From contig JNVV01000034.1 in NCBI GenBank assembly GCA_000733355.1, positions 160,517-224,516 of the forward strand: a stretch of 64,000 nt of DNA. Reading direction: 5' to 3'. Positions 12,009 through 22,669 of this stretch are shown one piece after another; position 1 is the first letter of the stretch; every line of letters begins with the position of its first letter. A program made the translations under genes and the position numbers. The stretch comes from Falciphora oryzae. Taxonomy: Eukaryota; Ascomycota; Sordariomycetes; Magnaporthales; Magnaporthaceae. The notes beneath the pieces are model-generated. The model was not told the origin of the DNA. It did not search any database and was given only the letters and a program-made list of their open reading frames with translations.

Positions 12009-14445
12009 ATGTCAAACCACCCAGGCAACACCCTCCGAGGCACTCCTAGCCGCGCCTCAGGACGTGGAGCCATTCCGAGCTTTGCCAACAGCCCGTCCGC
12101 CTCCTCCTCCGCCATCCCCCGCCCCGTCCACGACCAGAACGTGAACAGCCACCCTCCGCATAGCCCGCATCCGCCGCCAGCCAGCGAGGTCGGGGGTTCC
12201 ACCATGAGTGCAAGCAGACAGAAGCAGAGCAAGCGGGATGAGGTACGTGCAGAGTCCCTTTATGTCAGTCTCGATCGTTGGGTTCCCCGCCTGCCCGTGT
12301 CAGGAGCCATGCGTCCGCTCATGCGAGGGGTCGCCCTTTGACCCCTTGTACGGCTGCAGGCCAACATCTCCTGCCTTGGGCGGACGACAGTCTTGTTCCC
12401 TTCTCGGGGACGAGGGTGACGATACCCGCCCAACAAGAAGAAGAAAGCGGTCAAGATGGAAGTCACCACGAGAGGAATGCCCGCTGACTACTTGTCCAGG
12501 CCATCCGCCGCAAGATGGAGAATGACCTCCAGAAGAAGAAGGTCCACATCCCCGGCCGCGCCCGGCACTCGCGCAAGGCCCCGCCCGGCACCGTCCTGGC
12601 CCTCAAGCCGAGCCAGGCCCTCCAGATCAAGCCCGCCACCACCGTGGCCGAGGCCGCTCAGCTGATGGCCGCCAAGCGCGAAGACTGTGTCCTGGTCACC
12701 GACGACGATGACCGCATCGCCGGCATCTTCACCGCCAAGGATCTGGCCTTCCGTGTCGTCGGTGCCGGCCTGAAGGCCACAAACGTTACAATTGCCGAGA
12801 TCATGACCAAAAACCCACTTTGCGCCCGCACCGACACCAGCGCGAGCGACGCCCTCGATCTCATGGTCCGCAAGGGCTTCCGCCACCTGCCCGTCATGGA
12901 CGAAAACCAGGACATCTCGGGTATCCTCGATATCACAAAGTGCTTCTACGACGCCATGGAGAAGCTCGAGCGCGCCTACTCGTCCTCGCGCAAGCTCTAC
13001 GACGCACTCGAGGGTGTTCAGTCCGAGCTGGGCGCGAGCCAACCCCAGCAGATCATCCAGTATGTCGAGGCCCTGCGCAGCAAGATGTCGGGCCCCACCC
13101 TCGAGTCGGTTCTCAACGGCATCCCCCCTACCACCGTTGGCGTAAAGACCTCGGTCAGGGAGGCTGCCCAGATGATGAGGGAAAATCACACCACTGCCGT
13201 CCTCGTCCAGGACCAGGGCCAGATTACGGGCATTTTTACGAGCAAGGACGTCGTTCTGCGCGTCATTGCCCCTGGTCTTGACCCTGGGAACTGCAGCGTC
13301 GTCAGGGTCATGACCCCACACCCGGATTTCGCCCCCATGGATATGAGCATCCAGGCCGCGCTGCGGAAGATGCACGGTGAGCGAGCATTGCAGCTGCTCT
13401 TGGTACCTTGTTGATCTCCCAGCTAACGGCGTGACATACCACCATCACAGATGGCCATTATCTCAACCTGCCGGTCATGAACGACGCGGGTGAGATTGTC
13501 GGCATGGTGGACGTGCTCAAGCTCACATACGCCACGCTCGAGCAGATCAACACGATGCAGAGCGGCGACAACGAGGGTCCTGCATGGAACAAGTTCTGGC
13601 TCTCCCTAGACAACGAGACTGAGTCGGTCATGTCGGGAGACGGCTCGCACCACCCCTCGCACATACCGCCGCGCTCCGTCATGTCGCCTGACCTGACGCG
13701 TGGCGACCGCCTTGACAGCGTTGCGCCGGGAGATTCAGCGTCGCATGCGGGCTTCGACGAGGGCTCAGTTGTGGGGGGTACACCTGAGCTCCCGCCCAGC
13801 GAGGTCCCGTTCCCGTTTAAGTTCAAGGCGCCCAGCGGTCGCGTGCACAGACTGCAGGTGATCGCGGCGCATGGAGTCTCCGTCTTTATAACTAACGTCG
13901 CGTCCAAGCTGGGTGGCGAGGTCGAAGGCGTGGGCGGTGCCCCTGAGGTGACTGAAGACGGCCAGGTCGGCTCCGGATTTGCGCTGTCGTACCTCGACAA
14001 CGATGGTGACTCGGTCAGCATCACGGCTGATCAGGACCTGCTAGAGGCCATCCTCCTGGCGCGCCAGTCTGGCCGTGACAAGGTTGACTTATTTGTGCAC
14101 CACCCTGACCAGCCACCCGTTGGGGTAGCCGCGCCCGCGCCCGTGCCGGTCCCGACTGAGCGCTCGGTGCCTACGCCGCCGGCGTCGAGTGTCGTGCGGG
14201 AGCGCAGGAAGCAGCGCGTCGTGGCCAGCGAGGACGAGGAGTCGGACGATAGCGATGACGAGTCTGAGGTGAGCGCATCGGTCACCAGGAGACATCGGAG
14301 GGCACACCGTAGCGCGCCTGTGGCACAACAGGAGCCACTGATTGCAGGCGTGCCCAACGAACTGCTGCTCCCTGGCGCCGTCATGACACTAGCCGTCGTT
14401 ATTGTCGGCGTCTTCACTGTGTCTCGGCTGTCATCGAGCAGGTAG
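12009..14445 (+). CDS. CBS and PB1 domain protein with C-terminal membrane anchor
   Basis: Three exons (12009-12242, 12500-13376, 13451-14445) give 701 residues. The 257-base first intron is long for this window. Residues 1-80 are Ser/Pro-rich and disordered. Four CBS motifs follow as two pairs, about 114-240 and 275-400. CBS pairs typically bind adenine nucleotides or S-adenosyl ligands. A PB1 domain lies at about 492-587; its DNDGDSVSITADQDL segment matches the acidic OPCA motif, so it could pair with a basic PB1 partner. An acidic Ser/Asp linker leads to a single hydrophobic segment at about 675-696, followed only by SSSR. That suggests a tail-anchored protein facing the cytosol. The same CBS-CBS-PB1 order is known in fungi and plants. 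Its cellular role is not established from this sequence. Confidence 0.9.
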
Positions 14446-15041
14446 TGCGTGATTTGGCATCTCCCGCTCTCCTGTTTCCCATGCTATGAGCAGTGTACGG
14501 TAACAAGGCTATCTCGATGGTTGGTGTGGGCGAAGAAGAATGGAGAAGGCGTGTCTTTTTTGTGAACATTGTTTTCATTTTATTGCATACGGCTATCCGT
14601 CTTTTTCTTGGAGACGATCCTCAGTCTCATCATAGAGATAGGATCGTGTTGACTCACCAGACCGACGAGGGACGGAGAGGGAGAAGGGAAAGAGATGGCC
14701 TTGAGGACCTGACTGTACCTGCACGCGTGTCTGTAGATATGTACTGCGTAGCTGTCCGAGATAGGCCACCCTCCATATTATTAATATGTGATGCTGCTTC
14801 TCGCGTTCAATATTGATCCCTGCTGCTCATTTGTGACTTGGCTTTCGCCATAGAAAGGAGCAAGGGGAAGGGATCTGTGACACAACCCTAACCCGACAAA
14901 CCGGCATGCGGCCCCCTCTTCCCACCATGCGTGCACGGGCCATACCCAATTCCTCTCCCGCCAGGACCAAAAAAGTTTAGGATATTGTTGGAGCAGACGT
15001 CGTCGATTTGGCACTGAAGGCCACCGGCGCAGCAAGTCAAC
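14446..15041. other. Intergenic: CBS-PB1 3' flank and uS2m promoter
   Basis: This 600-base stretch lies between two plus-strand genes. It has no coding-like frame, repeat or RNA gene that I can see. Confidence 0.45.
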
Positions 15042-16388
15042 ATGATAGTAAGAAATGTAGCTATTCGCCACGGTAAGCAACACCTTCTCAGCGTGTGCTA
15101 TGCTTGCCGCCCGTCACTAACTATCTCCCCCTCCTACCCCAGGCCGGGCCGCGGCCGCCTCAACATCCAGGCAATGTCTCCGCGGCATCTCGACCTCGTC
15201 CCCTTCGACTACCTCCTCTGCACCACCGCCGCCGCCACCTAACAACGTCGACTCCACATCCGGGTCATCCAACACCCCGAAAGCGGTCCCCCACGTCCGC
15301 GATCCAAAGTTGCAGGCGCGGTTCGGCCAGGCCAAGGCCAAGCGGGAGCCGGACCGAACAGCGTTTGACTACGTAGCGGTGCAGAAGTGGAAGCGCAAGA
15401 CGGACAAGGTCGGGTCTGTGGTGACGCGCAACTACGTGCCGGGCGACCTCCTGAAAAACCCCCCGGGCCCCAAGGATGTGACGCTCGAGCTGCTCATGGC
15501 GTCGCAGTGCCACATGGGCCACCACACGAGCCGGTGGAACCCGGCCAACGCGCGCTACATCTACGGCGTGCGGGAGGACATCCACATCATCAGCCTCGAG
15601 CAGACGGCCGCCCACCTGCGCCGCGCCGCGCGCATCGTCGAGGAGGTGGCCTACTACGGCGGCCTGATCCTGTTTGCGGGCACGCGCAAGGGCCAGCTCG
15701 ACATTGTGGTGCGCGCCGCCGAGCTCGGCGGCGGCTGCCACCTCTTCACCAAGTGGGTCCCCGGCGCCATCACGAACCGGGACGTCATCCTGGAGGGCGC
15801 CGGGATCAAGATCGTGAACGAGTTCGACCAGACACTCGAGGGCTTTGAGGAGCACCTGCGCGATCGGCGACCGCTGATACCGGACCTGGTCGTTTGCATG
15901 AACCCGCGGGATAACTACACGCTTCTGCACGAGTGTGTCACCGCTCAGATCCCGACCATCGGCGTCATCGATACCGACTCGGACCCCACCAAGGTCACGT
16001 ATCCCATCCCGGCCAACGATGACAGGTAAGACTCGCTGCCCTCCCCTTTTCCCTGGCTCTCATTCTTCCGGTATCTCCTTTGCGCGAGCACACACACATA
16101 CATCGTAAATACACGGATGCTTACACGAACGTCTCTACTTAAAATAGTCTGCGAAGCATAGCTGTCATTTGCGGTGTCCTCGGTAGGGCTGCACAGCAGG
16201 GCCAGGCGCGTAGGCTAGAGGCCGCCGCGACGGGCATTGTCGAGTGGGAGAACCCGATCGAGATCACAAAATTCTTCCAGAGGGAGACCCGTGAGGCGAC
16301 AGAGGCCGCGAAACAGGAGATGGCCAACGATCAGCAGGTCGAGGCGGAGCTGCTTGCCTCTGAGGAGATCAAACGGCTGATATTATAG
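15042..16388 (+). CDS. MRP4: Mitochondrial small-subunit ribosomal protein uS2m (MRP4)
   Basis: Three exons (15042-15072, 15143-16025, 16148-16388) encode 384 residues. The first exon is only 31 bases (MIVRNVAIRHG), spliced to an Arg/Ser/Ala-rich stretch, together a typical mitochondrial presequence. The core has the S2 signatures: LELLMASQCHMGHHTSRWNP, the GLILFAGTRKG strand, and PTIGVIDTDSDP, followed after intron two by SLRSIAVICGVLGRA. S2 sits in the body/head junction of the small subunit. A charged alpha-helical tail extends beyond the bacterial S2 end, as in other fungal homologues. Frame continuity at both introns is exact. Confidence 0.95.
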
Positions 16389-17502
16389 ACAGCGAGGATG
16401 AAGCGCCTCATTCTTGTTGGTCTACGTGTATACCACCATATACGCTTTTTTGTGATCAGCACCCTCTGATACACGCCACTGAGCAGCTGACCATGTATAT
16501 TTCCATGTATCAAAAGGCACTTGATGAAGTTTATGTGGGAAAGGAGTGCATTCAGCTTCCTGCCGGAATCCGTGTCTCGGAGGTCTCCTGATGAGGCATC
16601 GTGGGCGAATTCCGCCACTTGCCGCCCCTTTTCTGGCGACACAACATAACCCATCTTACAATTCCTGCCTGGCAGGTCACCCTGATTCTTTTTGGGCCGC
16701 GGCGTGACGTGGTATTCAACCACGCAACATGGCCTGTTGGTTTGTCCGGAACTTGCCATAGCCCGGAAAGTCGTCAACCTCCGCCTTGGCAGATATGCCT
16801 GTGAATCGTTTGAGACCGGTCCGGACATACCACGACCAGCTGTTCCTTTATGAGCATATGACGAGAACCCGGGTGCGCGAGCCTGGTGGGAACTTCGAGA
16901 CTTGGCCAACATATAGGCTATATTCCCAAAGGGCTCGGGTAAAGAAGGAGAAAGAAAGAACGTGTTCTTGGGCTTGGCTGGGCTTCCGTTGGTTTCATGA
17001 AAAAGGCGACGACCGCGACGAGAGCCGAGCTAGCTGAAAACCCAGGTAGCTGGCGAGGGCCAATGACAGTTGGCCCCGTCGCGAAGCTCCAAATTGCTTA
17101 CACCAAAGATTCCTGTTTAGGCTGCCCACGTTTTCTGCTGTTCCAGTCGTTTCGTTTCCTATTCCTACCATTCCAGTCTTTCTTCGATCCCATTTGGAGA
17201 TGCGAGGCCAATCCCCCGACGAGATGCGACATTATGACACCCCTTGAGCCAACGGACCACCTTGACAGCCTGCGCCCTGACCCTGACAAGACCCTGGAAG
17301 GATTGATTGAGTTGGAGCCCGTTTCCGCACGTTCCAGACACAAACATCGGCTGAAAGAGATCACGAACGCTGGGCAAATTAAATAAGCCGCCACTCCCCA
17401 GGACAGCGGCGGGCCCCAGCTACTCCGCAGTCTGGCAACTTCATATATGCACGGGGTTGACGGCTACCCAAATTGTCGGGGCGCATCCTCTGCGTTCGGA
17501 CC

Positions 17503-17538
<36 letters not shown>

Positions 17539-18163
17539 AAAAAAAAAAAAAAACCCCCGCGTATTCTAGCCAGCTCTGCCTCTCCCGATGTCTGCTGCTT
17601 CTTTGTCTCGGAGGCATTCAGGGCCCAGGAAACCGCGTGCTACTCGGGGCGGCGGCTGTTTCTTTGGTGGGAGCCGGCCTATCTTGGCTTGGATTCCTAC
17701 GACAGAAACACCGACCCCGCTAATTTCCCGCTTGGGATTGGGGAGCAGCAATGTCTCGTTCACATCCCTTCCCTTTCGAGAAGCGCGGCAGGCGTCAGTC
17801 AGTCTCCCCTGAAGAAAGGGTGACGGAGCCGGTGACCAGCGACGTGGGCTGCTTGTGGGCTGACGCCGTAGTATAATATCTGAGCCCTTCTTCTAATCAT
17901 CTCTCCCTTTTCATGAGCCAGCGAGTGCCTGTCTCCCCATGACTTCAACCTACAAACATTCCCATCTCCGATCCCAGGCTTCAGAAACCTCACTTCCCCA
18001 CGCCTTTTCACCACAACCAAGGCAAAAAGCCCAGATATAAACACGATTCTCTGGGATATACCAAAACCTCGCATTCCTCAACCAACTGGTAGCAAAGTCC
18101 GCAACCTTAAAAAGAGATCTCGTCAAAAACACAGGCAGAGCTCCACCATCACCCAACACCATC
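16389..18163. other. Intergenic with a T33/A13 homopolymer junction
   Basis: These 1.8 kb precede the Cys-repeat gene. The conspicuous element is about 33 T, one G, then about 13 A, at roughly 17505-17552, followed by CCCCC. A TATAAA at 18036-18041, about 125 bases before the next ATG, may be that gene's TATA box. Open frames here lack recognisable domains and are treated as chance. Confidence 0.5.
18036..18041 (+). promoter_or_regulatory. Candidate TATA box of the Cys-repeat gene
   Basis: TATAAA lies 123 bases upstream of the ATG at 18164, followed by an A/C-rich leader typical of fungal genes. The position fits, but no start-site data support it. Confidence 0.35.
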
Positions 18164-18667
18164 ATGTCTCTCCTCAAGCGCCTCCTCCTCGTGGCCTCCA
18201 TGGCTGCCACCGCGCTCGCCTCCCCGCTCGCCTCCCCCGCGGACAGCCGCCAGCCGCTGCCGCAGGGGCTCGAGAAGCGGCAGCAGTGCGGGCTCGTCGT
18301 ATGCGCGGCCGACGACTCGTGCTGCAACCCGACGTGCAGCATGTGCGCCAAGCCTGGTGTCGCCTGCACCCAGCAGGACTGTGGCCACCTGAGCCCGGAC
18401 TACTCGGCTGTGCCACCCCCACCGCCCCCGCCGCGCACCACGGCACCCGGCCTCGTCACCAGGACCGTCACCACCGTCCCGACCTTCCCGACCACTCTGG
18501 TGCCGCTGCCCTTCCCCGGCGGCGGTCCCGACCTCGCGGCCTGCGGCAGGAACAAGTGCGCTAAGGGCTACTACTGCTGCAACCACAGCTGCGGGATCTG
18601 CGCCCCGGCTGGCGGCGCCTGCATTCAGCTCTACTGCGCCGACGGGAAGCTGCCTGGCTCTGACTGA
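18164..18667 (+). CDS. Small secreted protein with two 8-cysteine repeats (effector candidate)
   Basis: A single exon encodes 167 residues. A signal peptide (about 1-19) is followed by a short propeptide ending in LEKR at 36-39, a Kex2-type processing site directly before the first repeat. Repeat one covers Cys42-Cys73 and repeat two Cys127-Cys158. Both follow exactly the spacing C-x4-C-x5-CC-x3-C-x2-C-x6-C-x4-C, with Gly after the first Cys and Asn after the CC pair. The linker (74-126) has seven consecutive prolines and many Thr/Val/Pro. There is no cysteine outside the repeats, so sixteen cysteines probably form two equal disulfide-bonded modules. CCN...C..C....C modules are known in uncharacterised fungal secreted proteins. 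Function is unknown; a role outside the cell, such as effector or wall-associated protein, is inference. Confidence 0.85.
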   Translation: MSLLKRLLLVASMAATALASPLASPADSRQPLPQGLEKRQQCGLVVCAADDSCCNPTCSMCAKPGVACTQQDCGHLSPDYSAVPPPPPPPRTTAPGLVTRTVTTVPTFPTTLVPLPFPGGGPDLAACGRNKCAKGYYCCNHSCGICAPAGGACIQLYCADGKLPGSD

Positions 18668-19276
18668 GGATGTGGATTGGAGCCAGCGGGTCGACTGACC
18701 GAGGACAATGAATGATACTCTTTTGCTGTGGACTCTACTCCATTGCTACCGCAAATCGTTTCTGCGTGGAAAACACGCCCGTATTCTGCTTTCTATTGTG
18801 CTACATGCCACTTCTTTATTTTCGCCTTCCCACTTTCTCTCCAAGCCTTTCACAGCAGGGTGCCTGCGTTTGATATCACAAAACTCGGGGTGAGGTTCTC
18901 TTTCTTTATGTCTCTCCTGTCTTCCTTTTCTCGATTCCGCTATTTTCTTCGTCCTTCTTTTCACTTGAAGAGTAAAACCATGCTGCAGGACGCAGTGGTC
19001 TAGGAGGGGCTAGGGTCGGTATCCGAAAAAGGGGGAATGGAAAAGAAAAGTTAAACTTGTCTGACCATAGTTCGGTGTTGCACAACCAGCGGTCAGCTGC
19101 GATCACAAATGAAAATATAGGACATACTGGTGACACTTTCTCTGAGACACTCGTACGTCGTGCAATTCCTCGACACCCAACGCTCAAAGACGAAAAGCAA
19201 AGAGGAGCTAAATCCCAACACCGCCGATTGTGGCATCAAAATACGAACACGAGCTTTGATACTAGAGTGGCCAGAA

Positions 19277-19630
19277 TCATGTAAGCACTAACATCCTTGG
19301 CAACACTCCGTTGACTGACGGCACTGAAAGGTGGGCCTTGGCTTTTGCCCTTTGTCTTGCCAGCGTTGGTGGTTTCGGGCGCCCGGCGTTAGGTCCCATT
19401 GCCTTGACACAGGTTAGCTGAGCCCTTGAGCCACCCGCAATGACAGTGCCGCCGTTTCGAGAGAAGAACAGCGTGAGTATCGGCGTCATGGCGTAGAAGC
19501 CGCGATTCAAGATGTCCGTATCCATGTTATCCTGTGTTGTGTAAAATTGCGTCAGGGTTTTGTAGTTGTCTCTTTCGACAATGAAACCGTCGGCGGAAGC
19601 TCGGAAACGTGGCGGACTCCATTTGAAACT
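19277..19630 (-). pseudogene. Possible relic or unmodelled exon
   Basis: This is a stop-free stretch of 117 codons on the minus strand. Its first half has protein-like composition and a C/G-biased third position, for example the segments DGFIVERDNYKTLTQFY and TDILNRGFYAMTPIL. An ATG occurs only midway. No upstream exon with a convincing donor was found, and no family is recognised. It could be the 3' exon of a small unmodelled gene, a decayed gene, or chance. Confidence 0.22.
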
Positions 19631-21121
19631 TCAGGGCTCTTTGACTACAGATGTATCTTACAGTGTTAGCCTTGGTCGATTCAACAACAGTCAAACGATT
19701 AGACTTCGGAATTATGGGCCGGAAATTCGGAGTAGAGTTTTGATCCGCAGTTCTAGGCCGCGGAGCACTATCATCGGAAAGAGTTGCGGAGAGAAAAATG
19801 TAATTGTTAGAGATGAATGATGAAAATAAAATAAAAAGGGTTGACCCGTCAAGCTGAGCAGGTGGGATCACAGATGAGATGGAATATAACGGGAAGGTAA
19901 AGGTTTCTAGAAAACGGTGCGGAACATTGTCGCTGCATTACGAGGAGCGAGTGAGAATATTTGACATAGGCTGAAAATACCGCCAAGAAGCGAACCCTTT
20001 TGAAGCTGTTGAAAACAATGATGTCATGTTTCTTTTTATGTTCTGCGCATGGTACACTTCTTTGACGTTGGTTTGAGGACGGCCGTCCCTGTCAGAGACC
20101 ATGTACACTACTTGGGTGAGGGTGAGGCTTGTGGAATGGGTCATGTGAATACTATAAACGGCAACAACATACTCTAGGCTGTCGAAACAATGGGTCCAAA
20201 ATGTCATGCACGTAGTATGTTGGAGGGCTGGAGGCGAGATAGCGGGCGGATGCCAGTCTCTTCGGGTTTCAGATTCGAGTGACTGCTCACGAGGCACAAT
20301 GTGGTGTATTCACGGGGTCAGAGAGATACGATGAAAAGAAGAGAAGAGGGGAGGTAGAAATACCACGGCGCAGCCTAGCGCGCATCAATTTTTTTTTTTT
20401 GCTTCGCATAGCAGGTACTAGGCTGTGTGCAGGCAGTGTAGCATAATCGGGAGAGGGAGAGCAAGAAGTCGAGTTATTTTCAGTTTGTGTCTCCAAGAAG
20501 AGAGCGCGACAACCCGGTTCTGAAGTGGCGGGTCTGCGACGAGGCTTCACAGTCATGTGACAACAATCGGTTCATCTGGCCTGCGTGTCGGCGCTTGTCG
20601 GTCATCTTCACCGTTGGAATGGCCTCATTCTGTTCCGTGAGATCGGGACGCAGCATGGAATTTTGGGTGAATGAGGACAAGTGCGTCTCCACTAGTGTTC
20701 TGGGATCTAAATCCGTCGCTCTCGCGGGGGCGGGATCGACAGCCGTAATTATTTGATATATCTCCGAACCGTCGAGAATTGGACTAGCCCAGCGAAAAAA
20801 AAAAAAAAAAAAGGGCGCTTTACGTAGTGGTATCCATTCGGATGCGACCACATCGTCGAGTCACAAAATGTTGGGCCTGAACAAGAATTCAATGGCCTGG
20901 AATGGATGGAAGCCTAGAATCTATCCGTGGCAGGGGGGGTCAAGGTGTTCGTTCTAGGGGCCTTGCGCCCCTAACCGGAAGCCCGGGCGCCGCTAATTAA
21001 GCTTGGTGGCCTTACTCCAGGGGAAAGGGATCCGGAGTCCGACCCCTGTGCCCGGTGTTAGAGAAGCCATGAGGTGTGCTATCCTGCGAGAGACGAACGC
21101 GCGCCGGAAATTACACCGGAT

Positions 21122-21162
21122 NNNNNNNNNNNNNNNNNNNNNNNNNNNNNNNNNNNNNNNNN
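21122..21162. other. Assembly gap (41 N)
   Basis: Forty-one undetermined bases lie 162 bases upstream of the GPI-protein start codon. The true length of the missing sequence is unknown, so the promoter and leader of that gene may be incomplete. Confidence 0.99.
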
Positions 21163-21324
21163 GATCACCGCCGTGTCTTTCCTGCAATTGGTTCTGTGTG
21201 CTTCTCATCCACCAGTCATTCGTTCTTTCTAGCCTCAAGTGGCACACGTCATTCATTTGGAAAGGCACCCGTTTCTCTGAAGAAAGAGATAGCAAGCGGC
21301 AAAGCGTCCACGCCAAGTCACAAC

Positions 21325-22022
21325 ATGCACTTCTTGGCCCAGCCCACGATCCTTCTCGGCGCCCTTGCTCTGCTGGGCGGCCTGGTGGAAGGGAAAACCG
21401 ACTTGGCGGGATGCACCAAATACAACACAATGGTCGGCAACACGGCGTCTGTCGTCTGGTTCGTCCCTGACACCCTGGAGATCTGCACCCTGATCGACTG
21501 CGGCGGCGGCCGCGCCCCTCCGAAGAGCAAGCCCGGGTGCCCCCTTTACCAAGGCACCGAGACTGTTACGCCCTCGTTCCTCGCCTCGGATCCATTCAAG
21601 ACCTCAATCTCAACCTCGTCCTCCGTGCCGTCGACGCCGGCGACCACTACGAGCAGCGGCGTGGCGGTGACGACCGGCTCCGGAAGTGGTACGACAGCTG
21701 GCCCTGGATCTAGCACAACGGCCGGCCCTGGAGCCGGTACGGCGGCTGGGAGCGGAGCTAACGCGACCGCTGGGTCAGGAACCGGAGCGACGGGTGGCTC
21801 GGGATCCGCGGCCATCACAAGCCCTCCTCCTGCATCCAAGACTGGGGCGTCCGGTTCTCTGTCGGTAAGTTCCAAACCGAGCCCGTCTATTGTTCGAGGT
21901 GGACTTCAGCTGACGAAAGGAATTACGTCCAGGCACCTGCGGGATCAGCTGCCGCGTCGTCGGTTGTCGTCAAGGGGCTGTCTGTGCTGATGGGTCTGGC
22001 TGCCACTATCTTGCTCCTGTGA
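21325..22022 (+). CDS. Probable GPI-anchored cell-surface protein with conserved 4-Cys head
   Basis: Two exons (21325-21864 and 21933-22022) encode 209 residues. A signal peptide (MHFLAQPTILLGALALLGGLVEG) is followed by a compact head with four cysteines and the segment VWFVPDTLEICTLIDCGGGR. The middle (about 100-175) is Ser/Thr/Gly/Ala repeats of the type TAGPG, a likely O-glycosylated stalk. Exon two supplies a small-residue region (GSAAASS) and a C-terminal hydrophobic stretch (LSVLMGLAATILLL) ending at the stop, the expected GPI-attachment signal. Without the 68-base intron the reading continues into a basic tail and the GPI signal is lost, which supports the splice. Similar CGGGRAPPK heads are widespread in ascomycetes, often labelled siderophore biosynthesis in databases without evidence I can confirm. 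Function is unknown. Confidence 0.82.
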
Positions 22023-22669
22023 AGGAGAAGTTGACTGAAGAAGACACGTTGAACATATCTCCATGGGAACTGTAGTTAGTTGAGCGGATTCAATAGTTGC
22101 CCGCTTGGCGGGGGCAGGGCAGCCTCGATTTTCTCCACAATAGGTCCAGCCGCATCCGGTCATCAACGGTCGTGGCGGTTTGGAAGACGGAGTTGCATTT
22201 ATGACCTTGTGTATGTGGGTATTGCCTGGGCAGCTCGCAACGGAGAAACAATAGAATGAGAGAATCCGGTGCTCGAGAAGCGCCCCGAAGTGGATGATGG
22301 CCTTGGTGGACTGCCTGGTTGTCACGGGCTGGCTGAGGGATCATTGTCAATGAGTGCTGGGCCGCAAGTTCCTACACCGACACGTGACCTACACTGCCTC
22401 AGCTATCGTTCTTAGTGAGGCCTTATCGTGTCTTGGACCGTGCACCTGTACCCCACGTCGAAGCTCCTAGGCGGCAGGACAACGGCGGCGGTGACATGGA
22501 TTTTTTTCCGATGTGAGCCTCGAGAAAGCGGCGTCGACAGGAGCTCCGGACCAGGCCTTGCGACCACACCGATACTGACAAGAACCCGAGCCGAGTCACC
22601 TCACGAGATACTCCAGAATCACACCCCCGCCCCCGCAGCTCCAGTCGTGCCTTTCGGTGTTTTGCGAAC
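22023..22669. other. Intergenic: GPI-gene 3' flank and CCT7 promoter
   Basis: This 650-base region lies between two plus-strand genes. No coding-like frame with a recognisable product, RNA gene or repeat is seen. A minus-strand open frame over 22423-22800 overlaps the CCT7 start and has no known motif. Confidence 0.45.

Larger units (their letters stand above)
18668..21324. other. Gene-poor, AT-richer block with assembly gap
   Basis: This 2.7 kb has shorter, more broken frames than its surroundings and visibly lower GC. Two minus-strand stretches look weakly protein-like (about 19277-19630 and 20000-20170), but no splice chain or family could be established. An A18 run lies near 20793-20811. 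A GC-rich inverted repeat (AGGGGC/GCCCCT at 20956-20972) lies 150 bases before the gap. It may hold a decayed gene. Confidence 0.4.

Noticed and set aside
15265..15930. 221-codon minus-strand frame over the uS2m exon
   Set aside because: Mirror of a strongly conserved ribosomal-protein exon. Composition (Val/Leu/Arg/His) is typical of antisense frames.
16331..16912. 193-codon minus-strand frame at the end of the uS2m gene
   Set aside because: It overlaps the last uS2m exon in antisense, and the rest has no recognisable domain or splice support.
20956..20972. AGGGGC / GCCCCT inverted repeat near the gap
   Set aside because: Six-base arms with a five-base loop are expected by chance in GC-rich DNA; no element ends or target duplications were found.
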